This document shows, piece by piece, positions 35,170 through 48,774 of a stretch of 64,000 nt of DNA (the first letter of the stretch is position 1; every line of letters begins with the position of its first letter). The DNA is from Embiotoca jacksoni. Taxonomy: Eukaryota > Chordata > Actinopteri > Embiotocidae. A model generated the notes under the pieces. It made no database searches. It was not told the DNA's origin and saw only the letters and a program-made list of their open reading frames with translations. The DNA lies in NCBI GenBank assembly GCA_022577435.1, contig JAKOON010000144.1:1-64000 (forward strand). Direction: 5' to 3'. The position numbers and the translations under genes were made by a program.

Positions 35170-38100
35170 ACCTACTGGCCCAGCTGACAGCAGGCCTGCG
35201 GTAGCGTGTCGACCGGAGGAGGGAGAGCATAAAGCTCCAGCTGATACCAAAACTCCCCGACCAGGTCAGACTGGAATATCACGCTAGCAGAAAACAGCAA
35301 AAAAACGGATTCATAATCAGTCCCTCCAGGATTTGAATAATAACGTGTAATCACTTGCTTTGATAATAAACATTTAATTAGATCATTTTAATGCCATGAC
35401 GCACAGTTAAAAAAAAAAAATGTGCAGGCTCCCGCTAATATCGCTGAGTTTGCTTGAATTTGAAAAAATAAATAAATAAATCGTTTCACTTCACGAGTCT
35501 CACCTGCCCGTGGTTTTCCCGACCCGGACGGGAGAGAACGTGGCTTCGTAGGCGAGGGTCCCTCGGGGGGGAACCGAAAACTGCCCGGCTCCGCTCAGAT
35601 CGCCTCCCTCCAGCTGGATGTCCAGCGTCAGCGGCTCTCCTCGCGGGTTATTGACGGGGATCTCTATGGCAACCGACCTCTGGGAGCGCAAAAAAACCCC
35701 AAAAAAACCATTTTCCTCTTGGTATTCTGATCGTCTTTTATTATCCAGTTACGCAACGACCTTCTTCTAAGTCACTCTTAAAAACAAACTATTTTAGACT
35801 TGCCTTCTGTTGACTGCATTTTATTGTATTGATTGACTGTTTTATTTCAGCTGTATTTTATCCTTATATTTATTTATACTGTTATTATTATTATTATTAT
35901 TTATACTGTTGCATATTGTGTTTTAAATGTAAACTTGTAACTCGGACTTGGCTTCTTTCTTCCTCCCCAGGGGAAGAAATCGTGGCTGCCGCGCCCAGAC
36001 CCGTGTTCGATTCCGGGCCAACGCAAAGCACTTTTTTTTCCCCAACCTATCACCGTTTGAAAAACAGCATCCAAGTATAATATTTTATTTTATTTTTTTT
36101 GAATTATTATTTTTTTATCTACAGTATGACATTTTGGATGATATATTACAGTGTACATTTTTTTTTTTACATTTTGGACGACAGTATAGTGAGATTTTTT
36201 TTCACCTTTTTTTTTTTTTTCATCATGAATTTATACGTGATATGTATATATATATATAACTCGTATGTAACTTCTTTTTGAAAAGCGCTATAGATATAAA
36301 CGTGTTACTATTTGTATTATTTATACATTAGATGGGACGATAACATTTTCTCAGCGCAGATGCCGCTGGCCGAGTCAATACTTTACAGCCTTTTCGCTTA
36401 CCGTTGATATAAATCAAAACGCCAGCTGCGGAACAGCTTTATTAATTTTGAAATACACTCCAGCTCCAAAAGTGCCTTCGGTTCAACCGATACTTCAAGA
36501 TCAGCAGAAGAAAAAAAAAAAGAGGCTTTTTTTTGTCGTCCAATTAAAAAAAAAAAAAAAGTAGGAGTAATAAAAGTAACTATATGCAGTCCAACACCAT
36601 GTCCTATTTGTTGGCACCGTGCAAATGAGATAATCTTTGGGTTTTTTTGCACAATTTTTTTGACAATTTTTTTTTATTTTTTAAAAATGGCTGAGTAAGC
36701 TAAATTGATTTAAAAAAAATTTTTTTTTAAATGCTGAGTGAGCTTAGTACGAACTTACCCGAGCGGCACACTGTGCGTTTATGACCTCGACGGGAGCTGC
36801 CGGCTCGCAGATGAGCTCGAGGGAGAAATGAACTTCGTAGCGCCCGGGTACGTTTCCTAAACACGCATACGAAGGAAACGCGTGCATCAAACATCGAGTC
36901 GATCTTTGCGAATGTCTCTGAGCCCGAAATAGTTTGTGAGCGGGGACGTTACCCTCGCCTTGGGCCGCCTCCTGCGCCTCGTCAGTTTCCGTGAATGACA
37001 CGCAGCCTTGGAAGAAAAGTTACGAAAGGAAGGGTTAAGTTATTATTTATTTCAACTGTGGATGTTATTTAAGTGACTTTTTTGAGTCACCACAAATTTA
37101 TGAACATGATAAAACAAAAACAGAAAGAAAAAAAAAAAAGATCACCTGTCTGTTTTCCTCGTTTCCATGGCGACACGGACAGAGCGTACGGAGCGCTGCG
37201 ACCGGGTTGGATCTCCAGGGAAGACGTGCCACTCACAACGGATAGGTCTGTCGCCACCTGCGAGCGCACAACACAAACACCGGGCAGATTAACCAATGGG
37301 ATGACAGCTCGTCTTTAATGCGACAATGAAGCTGCTGTCAATATAATTAAAAAAAATTAAAAAATGGCTGCTCCTCCTCTCCGGACGTAACCCTGTTCAT
37401 AAGACGGCCCCGTGTGCTTCCTCTCGTGGTTCTGTTCTCAAGTTTCAATGTTTTAAAAGTTGAAAGCTTCCTCTTTAACACCTGATAATTATTCCATAAC
37501 CTTCAGTGTCTCTTTGACCTTCGATGGTCTTCTAACCTTTTCTACGTCTCCCCTTGACCTTCATCAACCTTCTGACCTTCTCTCATTCGTCTTTTGACCT
37601 TCATCGACCTTTTAGCCTTCTTTCATACATCTTTTGACCTTCGACGACCTTCTAGCCTTCTTTCATACATCTTTTGACCTTCAACGACCTTCTAGCCTTC
37701 TTTCATACGTCTTTTGACCTTCAACGACCTTCTAGCCTTCTTTCATACGTCTTTTGACCTTCATCGACCTTCTAGCCTTCTTTCATACGTCTTTTGACCT
37801 TCATCGACCTTCTAGCCTTCTCTCGTTCGTCTTTTGACCTTTGATGGCCCTCTAGCCTTTGACGGTCTTCTGACTTTTTCTACATCTCCTTCTGACCTTC
37901 AACGGCCAACTAGTGGTGGTTGAAGCTCCGTCACTGTGACCTCACGTTGGTCCCTTTTGTGTGAACGGGATATCTCAGGAACCCCGTGAGAGAATCTTTT
38001 CAAATTTGGCACAATTGTTCATTAGGTCATAATGAGGAACTAATTTGACTTTTCAAGGTCACTGTGACCTCACATCTGTCCCATTCATGTTGAACCCAAT

Positions 38101-41100
38101 ATCTTAGAAATGTCTGGAGGGAATTTCGTCATATTTGGCACAAATGTCCACTTGACAACAAAGATGAGCTGGTTAGAAGTCTGCGGTCAAAGGTCAAGGT
38201 TTCTGTGACCTGACACAAATGTAACTTCATGAGTTATTTGCCTTTATGTTCACCTCCATGGACTCTTACCATCCATTTAGTGACATCAATCAGTTTCAAA
38301 GAACCTCCTCCTCCAAGAAAATCGAGGGCAGCACATTTTCTGTGTACCATGCATGAGTGGATGTCCGCTGGCATAAACCTTGTCGGCGAGGAGCAGTTGG
38401 TGAGGCGGGTTATTTGTGTGTGTGCTTCCACTGTGAGAGTGTGTTTGTCCTGGTTGTAATTCGGGACAACAGGGCAGTGCAGTACCACATGGTCTACAGG
38501 CAGGGGGTGCTCTCCCACTCCTCTCTGAGGGTGAACACATGCTCCGTCCCGTCGCGGTCATTATGCTTTGCCCTGTGGGGGGGTAAGGATAAATTCCAGA
38601 GCGTCAAAACACACAAAACGGTGCTCAGCCAGACGTGAGCTCACGGAGGAAACAACCGGCAAGCGGGCTCTCAGCTGCAGTTCTCAAACCGACACGTGAA
38701 CGAGGATAATCATGAAGCTAACGACGAGAGGATCGGAAATACAGACATATGTGAAGAACCAACGCATGCTCCAACACCACGGGCGGCCGGGATTGTGTCT
38801 CGTTGAAAGCCACGCCCCTCCCGTGATGTTTTCATAAATGCATTGGTGGTTCAGTGGTAGAATTCTCGCCTGCCACGCGGGAGGCCCGGGTTCGATTCCC
38901 GGCCAATGCAAGTCGTTCTTTTTCCCAAAAAAGTGTTTCGCATTGGCCCGGAATCGAACACGGGCCTGAGCGCGGCAGGCGCGATTTCAACCACTTGGTA
39001 GAAAGAAAGAAGCCAGGTCCGAGGCAGTTCGAGAGATTTAAGCCTCTGAGAAAGGCCGGAGGGCCGTCAAAGGTCAAAGGAGAGAAGGCCAGAAGGTCGT
39101 TGGAGGTCGGGGGGGAGATGCAGTAAAGGCGAGAAGATTTTTCGAGGGCTGGAGAGATGAGAGCATGCGAGAAGCTATTTCAAGTTCACGGCTGGAGGAC
39201 CGTCGGAGGCGAGGCGGAGGAGAATATTTGGAGCCTGAAGAAGCCGGACAGAAAGAAAACGATATGGAACGGATCAAGAGAAAACGGGCTGGAAGGTGTG
39301 CAGGACTTACCTCCGGCTCGGAAGACTTTGTGCTCGGGGGAAAATGTACGAGGGGTAAAACGTATTGAACGTGAGAAGGATTACACTCTCTGCGTGGCTG
39401 CTGAAGGAGCAGCGCCCGGTTTTTAGAAGGAGTGGCCTGAGTAGCGCTGATAATTATTCCACCTCTAAATCCTTGGTTTGTTCAATACTTTGAAACGGTT
39501 CTTTTGAAATGTGCTGGAAGCCATCAGCAGCCATCTCTCCTCTGGCCTGCAGCGGTCCTCCTGCTGGCTCCTGACTTTAAATGGCCTTCTAGCTTTCTGG
39601 AGCTTCTTTGACCTTCTATGGCCCTCTAGCCTTACCTTCATATTTCCTTTAGCCTCCTATTGGCCCTTTCTCGGCCATATTTCTTCAAATTTGGCACAAG
39701 TGTCCACTTGACACCGAAGAGGAACACGTTGGACTTCGGAGGTCAAAGGTCGAGGTCTCTGTGACCTGACACCTACTCTTTTCATTGTGTGCGCGCTCAT
39801 ACCGTGAGAGTGTGCGTGTCCTGGCTGTAGTTCGGGACGTCCAGCTGAGTGTGCGTGGTCCTCCCGACAGGGCAGTGTAGTACCACATGGTCTACAGGCA
39901 GGGGGTGCTCTCCCACTCCTCTGAGGGTAAACACATGCTCCGTCCCGTCGCTCTCATTACGTAAGGACAGCTTGCCCTGTGGGGGAAGGGATCAATGCCA
40001 CAAAGCACAACAGGCGTGACGTGAGCTCACGGAGGGGGGGGGGGAAAAAGACTGCAAGCGGGCTCTCAGCTGCAGTTCTCAAACCGACACGCGAACGAGG
40101 ATAATCGCGAAGCTGACGACGAGAGGATCGGAAATACAGACATATGTGAAGAACCAACGCATGCACCGACACCACGAGCGGCCGGGATTGTGTCCCGTGA
40201 CGCTTTCATAAATGCATTGGTGGTTCAGTGGTAGAATTCTCGCCTGCCACGCGGGAGGCCCGGGTTCGATTCCCGGCCAATGCAAGTCATTCTTTTTTTT
40301 TTTTCTCCATCCTGTTCTTTATGCTTTTTGACTGCCGTTGCATTAAGAGCAAAACAAAAAAAACACCTAATGAATGCATAATAGAGTACATAAATACTGA
40401 AATTAACACAAAAACATATATGGCAATAAATACATTGAAGATATAACTAAGGTGATTCGTTTAAATGAATAAATGTTACCAATCACGTCATAAATAGTTT
40501 TGTTCAATTATCTTCAATCTTTTTTCTTATTCATATTTTTATATATATATATATATATAAATCATGTATAAATTCATGATGGTGAAAATCTGTTTAATGA
40601 AGCTGAAAAAATGTCACTAGTGTCGTCCAAAATGTAAAAAAAAATTCACACTAATATATCATCAAAAATGTCATTCTGTAGGTACAAAACTTTTTTTTTT
40701 TAATTATTAATTTATTTTTTTTAAAACAACTAATTAGAATACAGTGTGTAAGACTAATTAGTATCCTTTTGTTTGGATACTGTTTTTCAAACTTTGTGAG
40801 ATCACTTAAGACATCGTCTGTTCGGAAGGCATCGAGATAAGTGCTCGTGCTCGAGCGTGCACGGGACGGAGAAGGCTTCGTGAGAAGGACGAAAAAGCAT
40901 TACCGTGACGACGCACTGGGCGGCCGGGTGAAAGGTGAGCGGGTAGTCGACTCTGGTTCCCGACGGCACGTTCAGGACCTCCGGCCCGCTGAATCCTTCA
41001 GCGCAGATGTCGGCTCGCATTTTCCAGGCCAGGTGAGTCTCGTTGTACTGGGGGAGACGGGCAGTACTTGGGGCTTTAAGAACCCACAATTGACACAACA

Positions 41101-41967
41101 TTTGGCCCAACAGAAGGTGTACTTGGATTGCCTTGTGGCATGATCTCCTCAACGAAGCGCACACCGATAGTTTGTCATCAAGAATTCCCATAAAAGTTAT
41201 AAAAAAAAATTGTTTTTAAATCCATTTAAGCTCATTAATTTGCAAATGTATGCAGAAAGGCCCCCCCGAGATCTAATCAGATCCTCCTCCTCCTCCTGTG
41301 GTGAAAGTATGAGCTTTCTACTGGGTATTGGTCTCCAGTCAATAATCGCGAGGAAATTCAGTTTCCCGCACAACAAGATCATTAGCTTATTAATTAGCAA
41401 CGATTTCTTAGTCTTTTTTTTTTTTTTTTACACGAACACATTTGTCCTCGCACGCCACATATGTGGGATCGGTGCGAACAAGTGAATTACACTTGTTTCT
41501 TTTCACAATTCAAATGAACAACAAATACCCCCCCCCCTCCCCCTCCCCGTCTCTCACCAGCGGCAGGTGTTGCGTGACCGGGCGGCGAGCAGGCGAGGTG
41601 AAGTCCAAGTGGAAGGATCCTCCCTGCTGGTACGATGTCATAATGGCGGTTTTAGATGGTCACCCTTGAAGCAAACTTGTAAAACCAGCGTTCGTGGGGG
41701 AGGGGGGGGGTTGTTAAATGAGCTTTTATCTACCTGTGAGTAGACCAGCGCCTCCAGCAGGAAGACTCTGGTATCGCACCAGGACCTCAGCACCACCTGG
41801 CATGCGAAGTGGCCCGCTGAGTGGGCCTGGAACTGGAACGGGACGTCCACGCAGTCCCCGTCTATTGAACAGAGAGGGAAGGGGGGGGGGGGATTTGACC
41901 GATCTTCATTGAATACGAGCTCAGAACAAATCCAGTAGCGTCAGTTCATGCAGGAATTCACCTGTCG

Positions 41968-42009
<42 letters not shown>

Positions 42010-42908
42010 TGCTCACCAGCAGGATCCCCCCACACCGCGCCGCCGTCTTCCCTCACGGGTATCGTAACGGTGCCGGGCAGAGTGAATTGTTGGGGCGAGG
42101 AAACCTCCACGGCGTATTCCACCTCTTCACTCGGGCAGACGCCTCTCGGCAGCTGTTAAAAAAAAAAAAAAAAAAAAAAAAATGCAGGAAACTACTTTCC
42201 TACTGTATATGCGAGAATGCTCTGTGTGTGCGCGTGCGTGCACCGTGAGCTTCCGCGCGGCGGCGGCCCTCACGACGCTGCTGTGCAAAGTGCCCGTCAG
42301 CTTCCGCCTCCGGCGCTCCTCGGCGCCCATGCCGTGCCGCCCCCGGGCGGCCAGAGCGCGCTCCCACGCCGCGTTGACGCGGGGAACTCCCAGCGCGCCC
42401 TCGCACGCCTTCCCGACCTCGCAGCGCAGGCGCAGCACGGCCACGCACGCGCCTACCGGTGGGGGGGGGGAGGAAGGGGGGGGGGCAATCAGTATCATTC
42501 GAGCGGCCGTTTCATATCACACCGGTCGTTCGGAATCCAGAGATCCGATTGGTCGACTGGACACTTGGGAGAAATCGGCGTTAACAGCCGCTCGTCACTA
42601 GACTGGGACAACTGGGATTCAATTTGAAACAATATGGAATATAATGTTGTTTTCACTTGTTACAAGTCCATTAAATCGGGTTATTTATGGTCCTTTTGTG
42701 TCCCGTGGCACTTTTGAAAAGTTAAATTCGCACTTCAAACGCGAAGTGAATTTTCGATAATCCTAATTCTGGATGTCATTATTTGCTCCGACGCCCGTTT
42801 CCTACCGGAGCTCTTGGGGACGGAGACGTTGGAACTGGGTCTCGCGAGGAGAGGGGAAGGAAGCGGCAACTTCGCCGTGGCCTTCACCAGGTACACCATG
42901 TCGCCCAC

Positions 42909-42944
<36 letters not shown>

Positions 42945-43996
42945 TCAGAACCGTAACCTGAAAATCCTTTTTACGTCCCGTGGCCCCGCCCACTTCCTCC
43001 ACGGAGCCGAGAGACGGCGACGGGTGGAAAGTGAGTTTTTGCCGCCCCTCGGCAGCCAATCGCAGCGCTCCTTTCAGCTTTTGGGCGTTCCTACCTGCGG
43101 GCATACGAGCAGCACCGAGCAGTACTTGGTGCCCGGGCAGAAGGGCAGGTAGCGGACGCTCAGGACGTCGGCTCGGCCCGGTTTCAGGCGAACGGTCCTC
43201 GTCGCGCTCAGGAAGTCGCCGCCTTCCCCGTCTGGGGGACACGCGAGACGGAAAAAAAAGTTCAAATAAAGTCATCAGAACTCTGGAGAGTGACTTCGGC
43301 GGGTCTGAGAGGACGTCCCAGGTGTCTGAGAAAAGGTTTGACTTTTCTTATTAAATTTAAAAAAAGGAGAGAGAGATACTTTTTTTTTTTTTTTGTGCAA
43401 ATTTTTCAGCACAGCAGGGAATACTTAGATATGATATCTAAGGCCTGTCAATCAGACGAGACCCGCCCCCAAAAACTGGCTTTCTTTGTGGCCCTAATAG
43501 CTCATTAATTATGGGATTATTGTCAGATGGAGCCAGGGAGACCCCTAGTGGCCCTCGGTGGCGTTGCACTCAGAGAAGAAAAACGCAGGAACGCTCAAGA
43601 AGTACGCTTTGAAAAGGTTTTGAATGATATTAATTACGTACGACGGGTCTCTACCCATCCTCTTTCTCTAAATAACCGGCTCCCAATAAGCCCCCCTCCA
43701 AAAAAAAAATGTGTCAATCAATGATCACGTTTTCATTTGAATACGTGATGTACAGTGCTGTTAAGAACAGCCGAGTTGAGTAAATAAATAAATAAATAAA
43801 TAATGCTAAACGATCAATTAAAAAGTTACAAATAGAACCCGTCACTAATCACCTTCGATCTCCTCCCTGCTGATCTCGTCTGAGGTCGTCGTCTTGACAC
43901 TGTAAAAAAAAAAAAAAAGAAAAAAAAAAAGACAAAGAGGACCGAGCTTCTAGATTTTAAGAGCAGTGAAGATTTGCCCAGATGTTTCTTAAACTG

Positions 43997-44054
<58 letters not shown>

Positions 44055-46341
44055 TGGCTTTGGATAGGGAACGTCGAACCAGGCCGTCTTTTTTCGTTTC
44101 CGGGTCCAGCGGGTTGAACGTAGACTCCACCAGTACCACCCTAAACACACACACACACACAGTTGTGTCTCCATTGCTCCAGAGGACATTGCATCGACTG
44201 ACGTTCATTTCCTGGAGACTCACTCTCACCCGAACTTTAATCGAAACCTTAATATAAATCGAAACCTTAATATAAATCGAAACCTTAACCTAAAACTAAC
44301 TTTAATCTGAACTTTAAACTCAACCTAACCGCAATCTAATTTGAACTTTAATTTAAACCTAACCTCACACTGAGTCTTTTTGTATTCTAATTTATGATTC
44401 ACGTCGCATGTCCCCCATGAGGATGTCGCCGTGACAACAGATTTATGTCCCCACAACATGAATAACACACACACACAGTAATACAAAAAAACCAATAACA
44501 TCCTGCCTCTGTGTCGTTCCTCTAGAAAGCCTTCATATTACCGGGAATATTACGTTCCACCTGTTTGTTATTTCTTATGATTTATTCACACACACACACT
44601 CCCCCTGCCCCCCCTTTTTTGGGGGGAGGGTGAGGGGGGGGGGGGGGTTATTTCCACCAACTTACCTGAACGTAGCTTCTTTGCCGAACGTGTTGACGAG
44701 AGGCACCTGGACGGCCCGGAGCTGGTAGCACGGAGTCTCCACCTCGACGGTGTCCTGAGGAGAGGGAAGCGGCCGGTTACCCACAATTCCGTGCGCGAGG
44801 CTCGAAATGGAAAACGATCCTCACCGTGGGCACGACGCGGCTGACGTGGGCCTTCAGGGCCACGGCGAGGGCGGAGCAGCGGGGGGCCCGACGCCGAGGC
44901 GGAGACGAGCAGGAGGACGGCCTCCGCGGGCCGCAGGAAGGCGCAGCGGAACCGGACGCTCAACTCGGCGCTCGACCTGCGGGGGAGGGGGGGGGGGGAA
45001 ATGAATAAATACAAAACGAAGCAACCGGGGGGAGAACCGTCTTCTGTCGCGTAAATCGTTCATCGTCGGGGTCACGGCGACGACGAGTCGGCGGAGTTTC
45101 CCGCGCGACGTCCCTTTAAAGACGCCGGGAAAACAAAACAAAAAAGCCGGGGGATTGAAAAAATTGGGATGCGGGGGAAAGGGGGGGGGCCTAGTTGTAC
45201 AGAGCCCCTCGCTTGAGAGCAAAACTGGTTCATTTTAATGAGCTACGGTACCGTCTCCAGGCAAAACTCAATTTGGACTGCAAAGCTGAAGGAAGATGAA
45301 GGTTTTCTTTCCCACTCCTCGTTATTTTTTTTAATATTTTTTTTTGGGGGGGGGGGGGGGGGGGGGGGGCCACAGGTCTGCTCGAAAACAAGCTATTTTG
45401 GAAGTCAGAGATGCAACGGCAGCACTTATTCATTAGATTCTTAAAAGTATTAATTGTGGCTGCGGACTGCAAAGGCACGCATAATGTTTTTATTATTTTA
45501 TTTCCCTCTTTTTTTTTTTTTTTAATCCTTAAAAAAAAACATACCACAGTGTCCGGTGTTGAACCGGATGGCATTTAACATCGAAGGCCTGTCAATCAAA
45601 CAAGACCAGCCCTCGGCCCCCTCACCCCCATAAAAAATGGCTCTCTTTGTGGCCCTAATATCAAATTAATTATGGGGTTATTTTCAGATGGATCCACGGG
45701 AAACCCTACTGGCCCTTGGTGGCGTTGCACTTTCAGGCATTTATATATATAATAAATGATATATTTATTTTGGCTATTTGTCTTTAATTTTATGCATTTT
45801 ATTATTTTATATTATTTAATTTATTGTATTATTATTATTATTATTACTATATGTGTGTAAATACTCCTTTGCAGCGAGTAAAATTAAGAACAACACTATA
45901 AAAAATATAAAAATATTCAATAGTATTGGCGAAAAAATGACTTCCAAGTGTCAAAAGTAAAAACTGATATTCTTGCATCATTATTATTGATGCTGTAACA
46001 TGGAAACATCATTTATTATTATAAATTACAAGTAATTCGTTTAGGTGGCGCAGAGTAGCGTATTAATCTCCAACGACACTACATTTTATAGGCGGGTCTG
46101 AATCTTAAGAGCAGAAGTAGAAGCTGTGAAGTAAATAAAGTGGAATAAAAAGGAAGTATGAAGTCGCGCAGACGACGATAAAAAAAAGAAAAAGAAATAA
46201 TAAAACAAAAAAAAAACACACTTCGGAGGGACGGTGACCGTAGAACCACCGGGAAGGGAGAAGAGATGGGCGTCCTCTCCTAAAACTAAACCCTGGTACG
46301 TGATGGCTGCGGAGGATGGGCTCCTCAGGCACACCTGTCAA

Positions 46342-46393
<52 letters not shown>

Positions 46394-46561
46394 ACAAATA
46401 CAGCTGTCAGGAAATAATGCAATCCAATCTTGCTTAAATATGACACACGTTGTGTTTCGGTGTTGTAACGTGGCTTAACATGACAAAGTGGCTCGTCACC
46501 CGTGTGTGTGTGTGTGTGCATATTGTCTCTAATCCTGTTAGCGGATGCGTCTAATCCCATC

Positions 46562-46595
<34 letters not shown>

Positions 46596-46894
46596 CCTAT
46601 TTATGTGTAGCGGCGTTGTTATCTGTCAAGGTTATTATCCGAGTCCGTTTTTCGAGTCTCCCCGAAGCTCATTAACGTCTTCTACGAGCGAAAGTTGGCA
46701 ACGCGCCTGTGTGCGTGCGTGTGTGTGTGCGTGTGTGTGTGTGTGTGTGTTACCTGCTTGCTGAACGTGCCGTGCAGGCTTCCAGACAGTGTGACGGTGT
46801 GCGTGGGCAGGTAGTGAGGCAGCCTCTCGTACAGGTGCACGCACTGGGTTAACATCTGCACCGGGTTGGGATCCGACAGGTCTGTGGGCTGAAT

Positions 46895-46946
<52 letters not shown>

Positions 46947-47691
46947 TCTGACATGACCTTCTCAATACTCTAAACATTTCCAGTCGTGCTGAAAAGGCTC
47001 CCGCGTCCACTTTTTTCTATTTCAAATATTAATATTTCTATTATAGCTCTTTTATATGCAGTTTTGAGGTCAGTTGTGAAGGTGGCTCGTTTAAAGGCTC
47101 ATATTTGCTGCGCGTGCAGTTTTCCCGGCGCTTTACTGATTTGTATTTGAATGTATTTCCCTCTGTGATATCCAGATATATGTGACGCAATGTAATTCTC
47201 ATTCTGCATTTCTTGTATGACAGGTGCCATTACAAATAAAGTGTATTCTTAATTATTATCATACATGTTGTAAATACTCCTTTGCAGTGGTTATAGGCTA
47301 ACCCGACCGGGATCGGGATCAGGCTCGGTCGGGGCGTTACCACGGCAACTCAGATCTTACTCGACTTACTGTAAGGAGCTGGTGATCTTTAAGTTTTTAC
47401 CTGCATGTCAACGTTGAGGTGGAGCACGTTGAGCGCCGCGGCCACGATGATGTTGTTGTGGAGGATCTGCTCCAGGCTGCTGACGGCGGCGTACATCCTG
47501 CGGAAGTGGCTTGGGATCTAAAAAACAAACAACAAACAAACAAACAACAAAAAAAAAGCCGATATTCATAAGCTCGTAGGTTTGACGGATGGTTTTTTTT
47601 CATGATTGGCAAAACGTCTGCGAGCTCTCTCACAGCTTCGGACACAAACGCTCCACTTTCAATCAAAAGTGCCACTTGAGAGGTAACAACA

Positions 47692-47738
<47 letters not shown>

Positions 47739-48720
47739 CCAGAAAAGGGCAGTAGGCAGACAGCAGAGCAGCGAGCACCAGTCCGTCTGTCAGGTCCAGG
47801 TCAAAGTTCACGATCCAGCGCGCTGACGGGACTCCACCTGTAAAATCATCAGCGTGCAGGAATCGCTTAGCAACCAACGAATCTGTAATACGTATTCAAA
47901 ATTAATTCGCTCTGAACAATTCGATTGTGGTTCTTTGAATACACCGACCGCACGTACCAATCGACTTCAGAGATTAAACAAACTACTATTCGAATATGGA
48001 TTTTTTTTTTTTTTTTTTTCCCGCCTTTAGGTATGATATTAAAATGATGTTGCCGGTGTTATGTTGTAAAAATGATTTCACGAAGTGTATTTGGATTTAA
48101 AAACGTAGGGAAATGTGCAAAATGTTAAATCCGAGCAGCAACCCGCAGCGACGTCACCCATTGGTTGTTTCCAGTCGGGAGCAGGAAGTGACCATATATG
48201 GACGAGCCGCTCTTACCCAGATTGATTAAATGAACGCATCCAAAACGATCAGCTGGTTAATGGTTAGTTTTATTTGTTAATTATAATAATATGTTTAGGA
48301 TCTTAGTTGAATCCCTGAGCGGCTGCCCGGTTATCGTTTCCCTCCTTTTCTATTACGTTGTCCGTTTCCTGTCATTTTTAAAAAAAAAAAATTATTTCAC
48401 GCTGGCTTAAATAATAACAACGATAAAGTAATGAAACACACACTTCCCGAGCTCCTGCCTTTGCCCCACACGGTGGTCCTCATGGCCTCGTAGTGCCGGT
48501 TGAGCCACGAGAGCAGCCGGAGCTCCCAGGACGAGTAGACGTTGCTGGCCAGGGGCTGCGACCCGACGGTGGGGGTCCCGCCCGGGGGGGTCCCGCCCGC
48601 GTCCGCGGGGTTCGACGCGGCGCCCGGGCCGCGCTCCGCCACGCGGCGCAACACCAGCACCTGCGTGGGAATATTTCACATTCGAGATTGGTTTTTTTTT
48701 TCAGCACTTTTCTACAACCG

Positions 48721-48774
<54 letters not shown>

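Larger units (their letters stand above)
38140..38935. repeat. Segmental duplication, copy 1 (broken exon plus tRNA-Gly)
   Basis: Collinear with 39695-40305. The order is a GGTCA repeat edge, an exon-like block, a GC-rich spacer (CAAGCGGGCTCTCAGCTGCA) and tRNA-Gly(GCC) with AAGTC after it. Copy 1 has an extra block of about 180 bp at 38225-38400 that I could not identify, and a 17-bp GAAAGCCACGCCCCTCC insertion before the tRNA. Confidence 0.9.

Noticed and set aside
47560..47690. Open stretch with VALLIESGAFVSEAVRELAD between cfap47 exons w35 and w36
   Set aside because: w35 joins w36 in phase without it. It lacks a usable donor, and inserting it would interrupt the CH domain.
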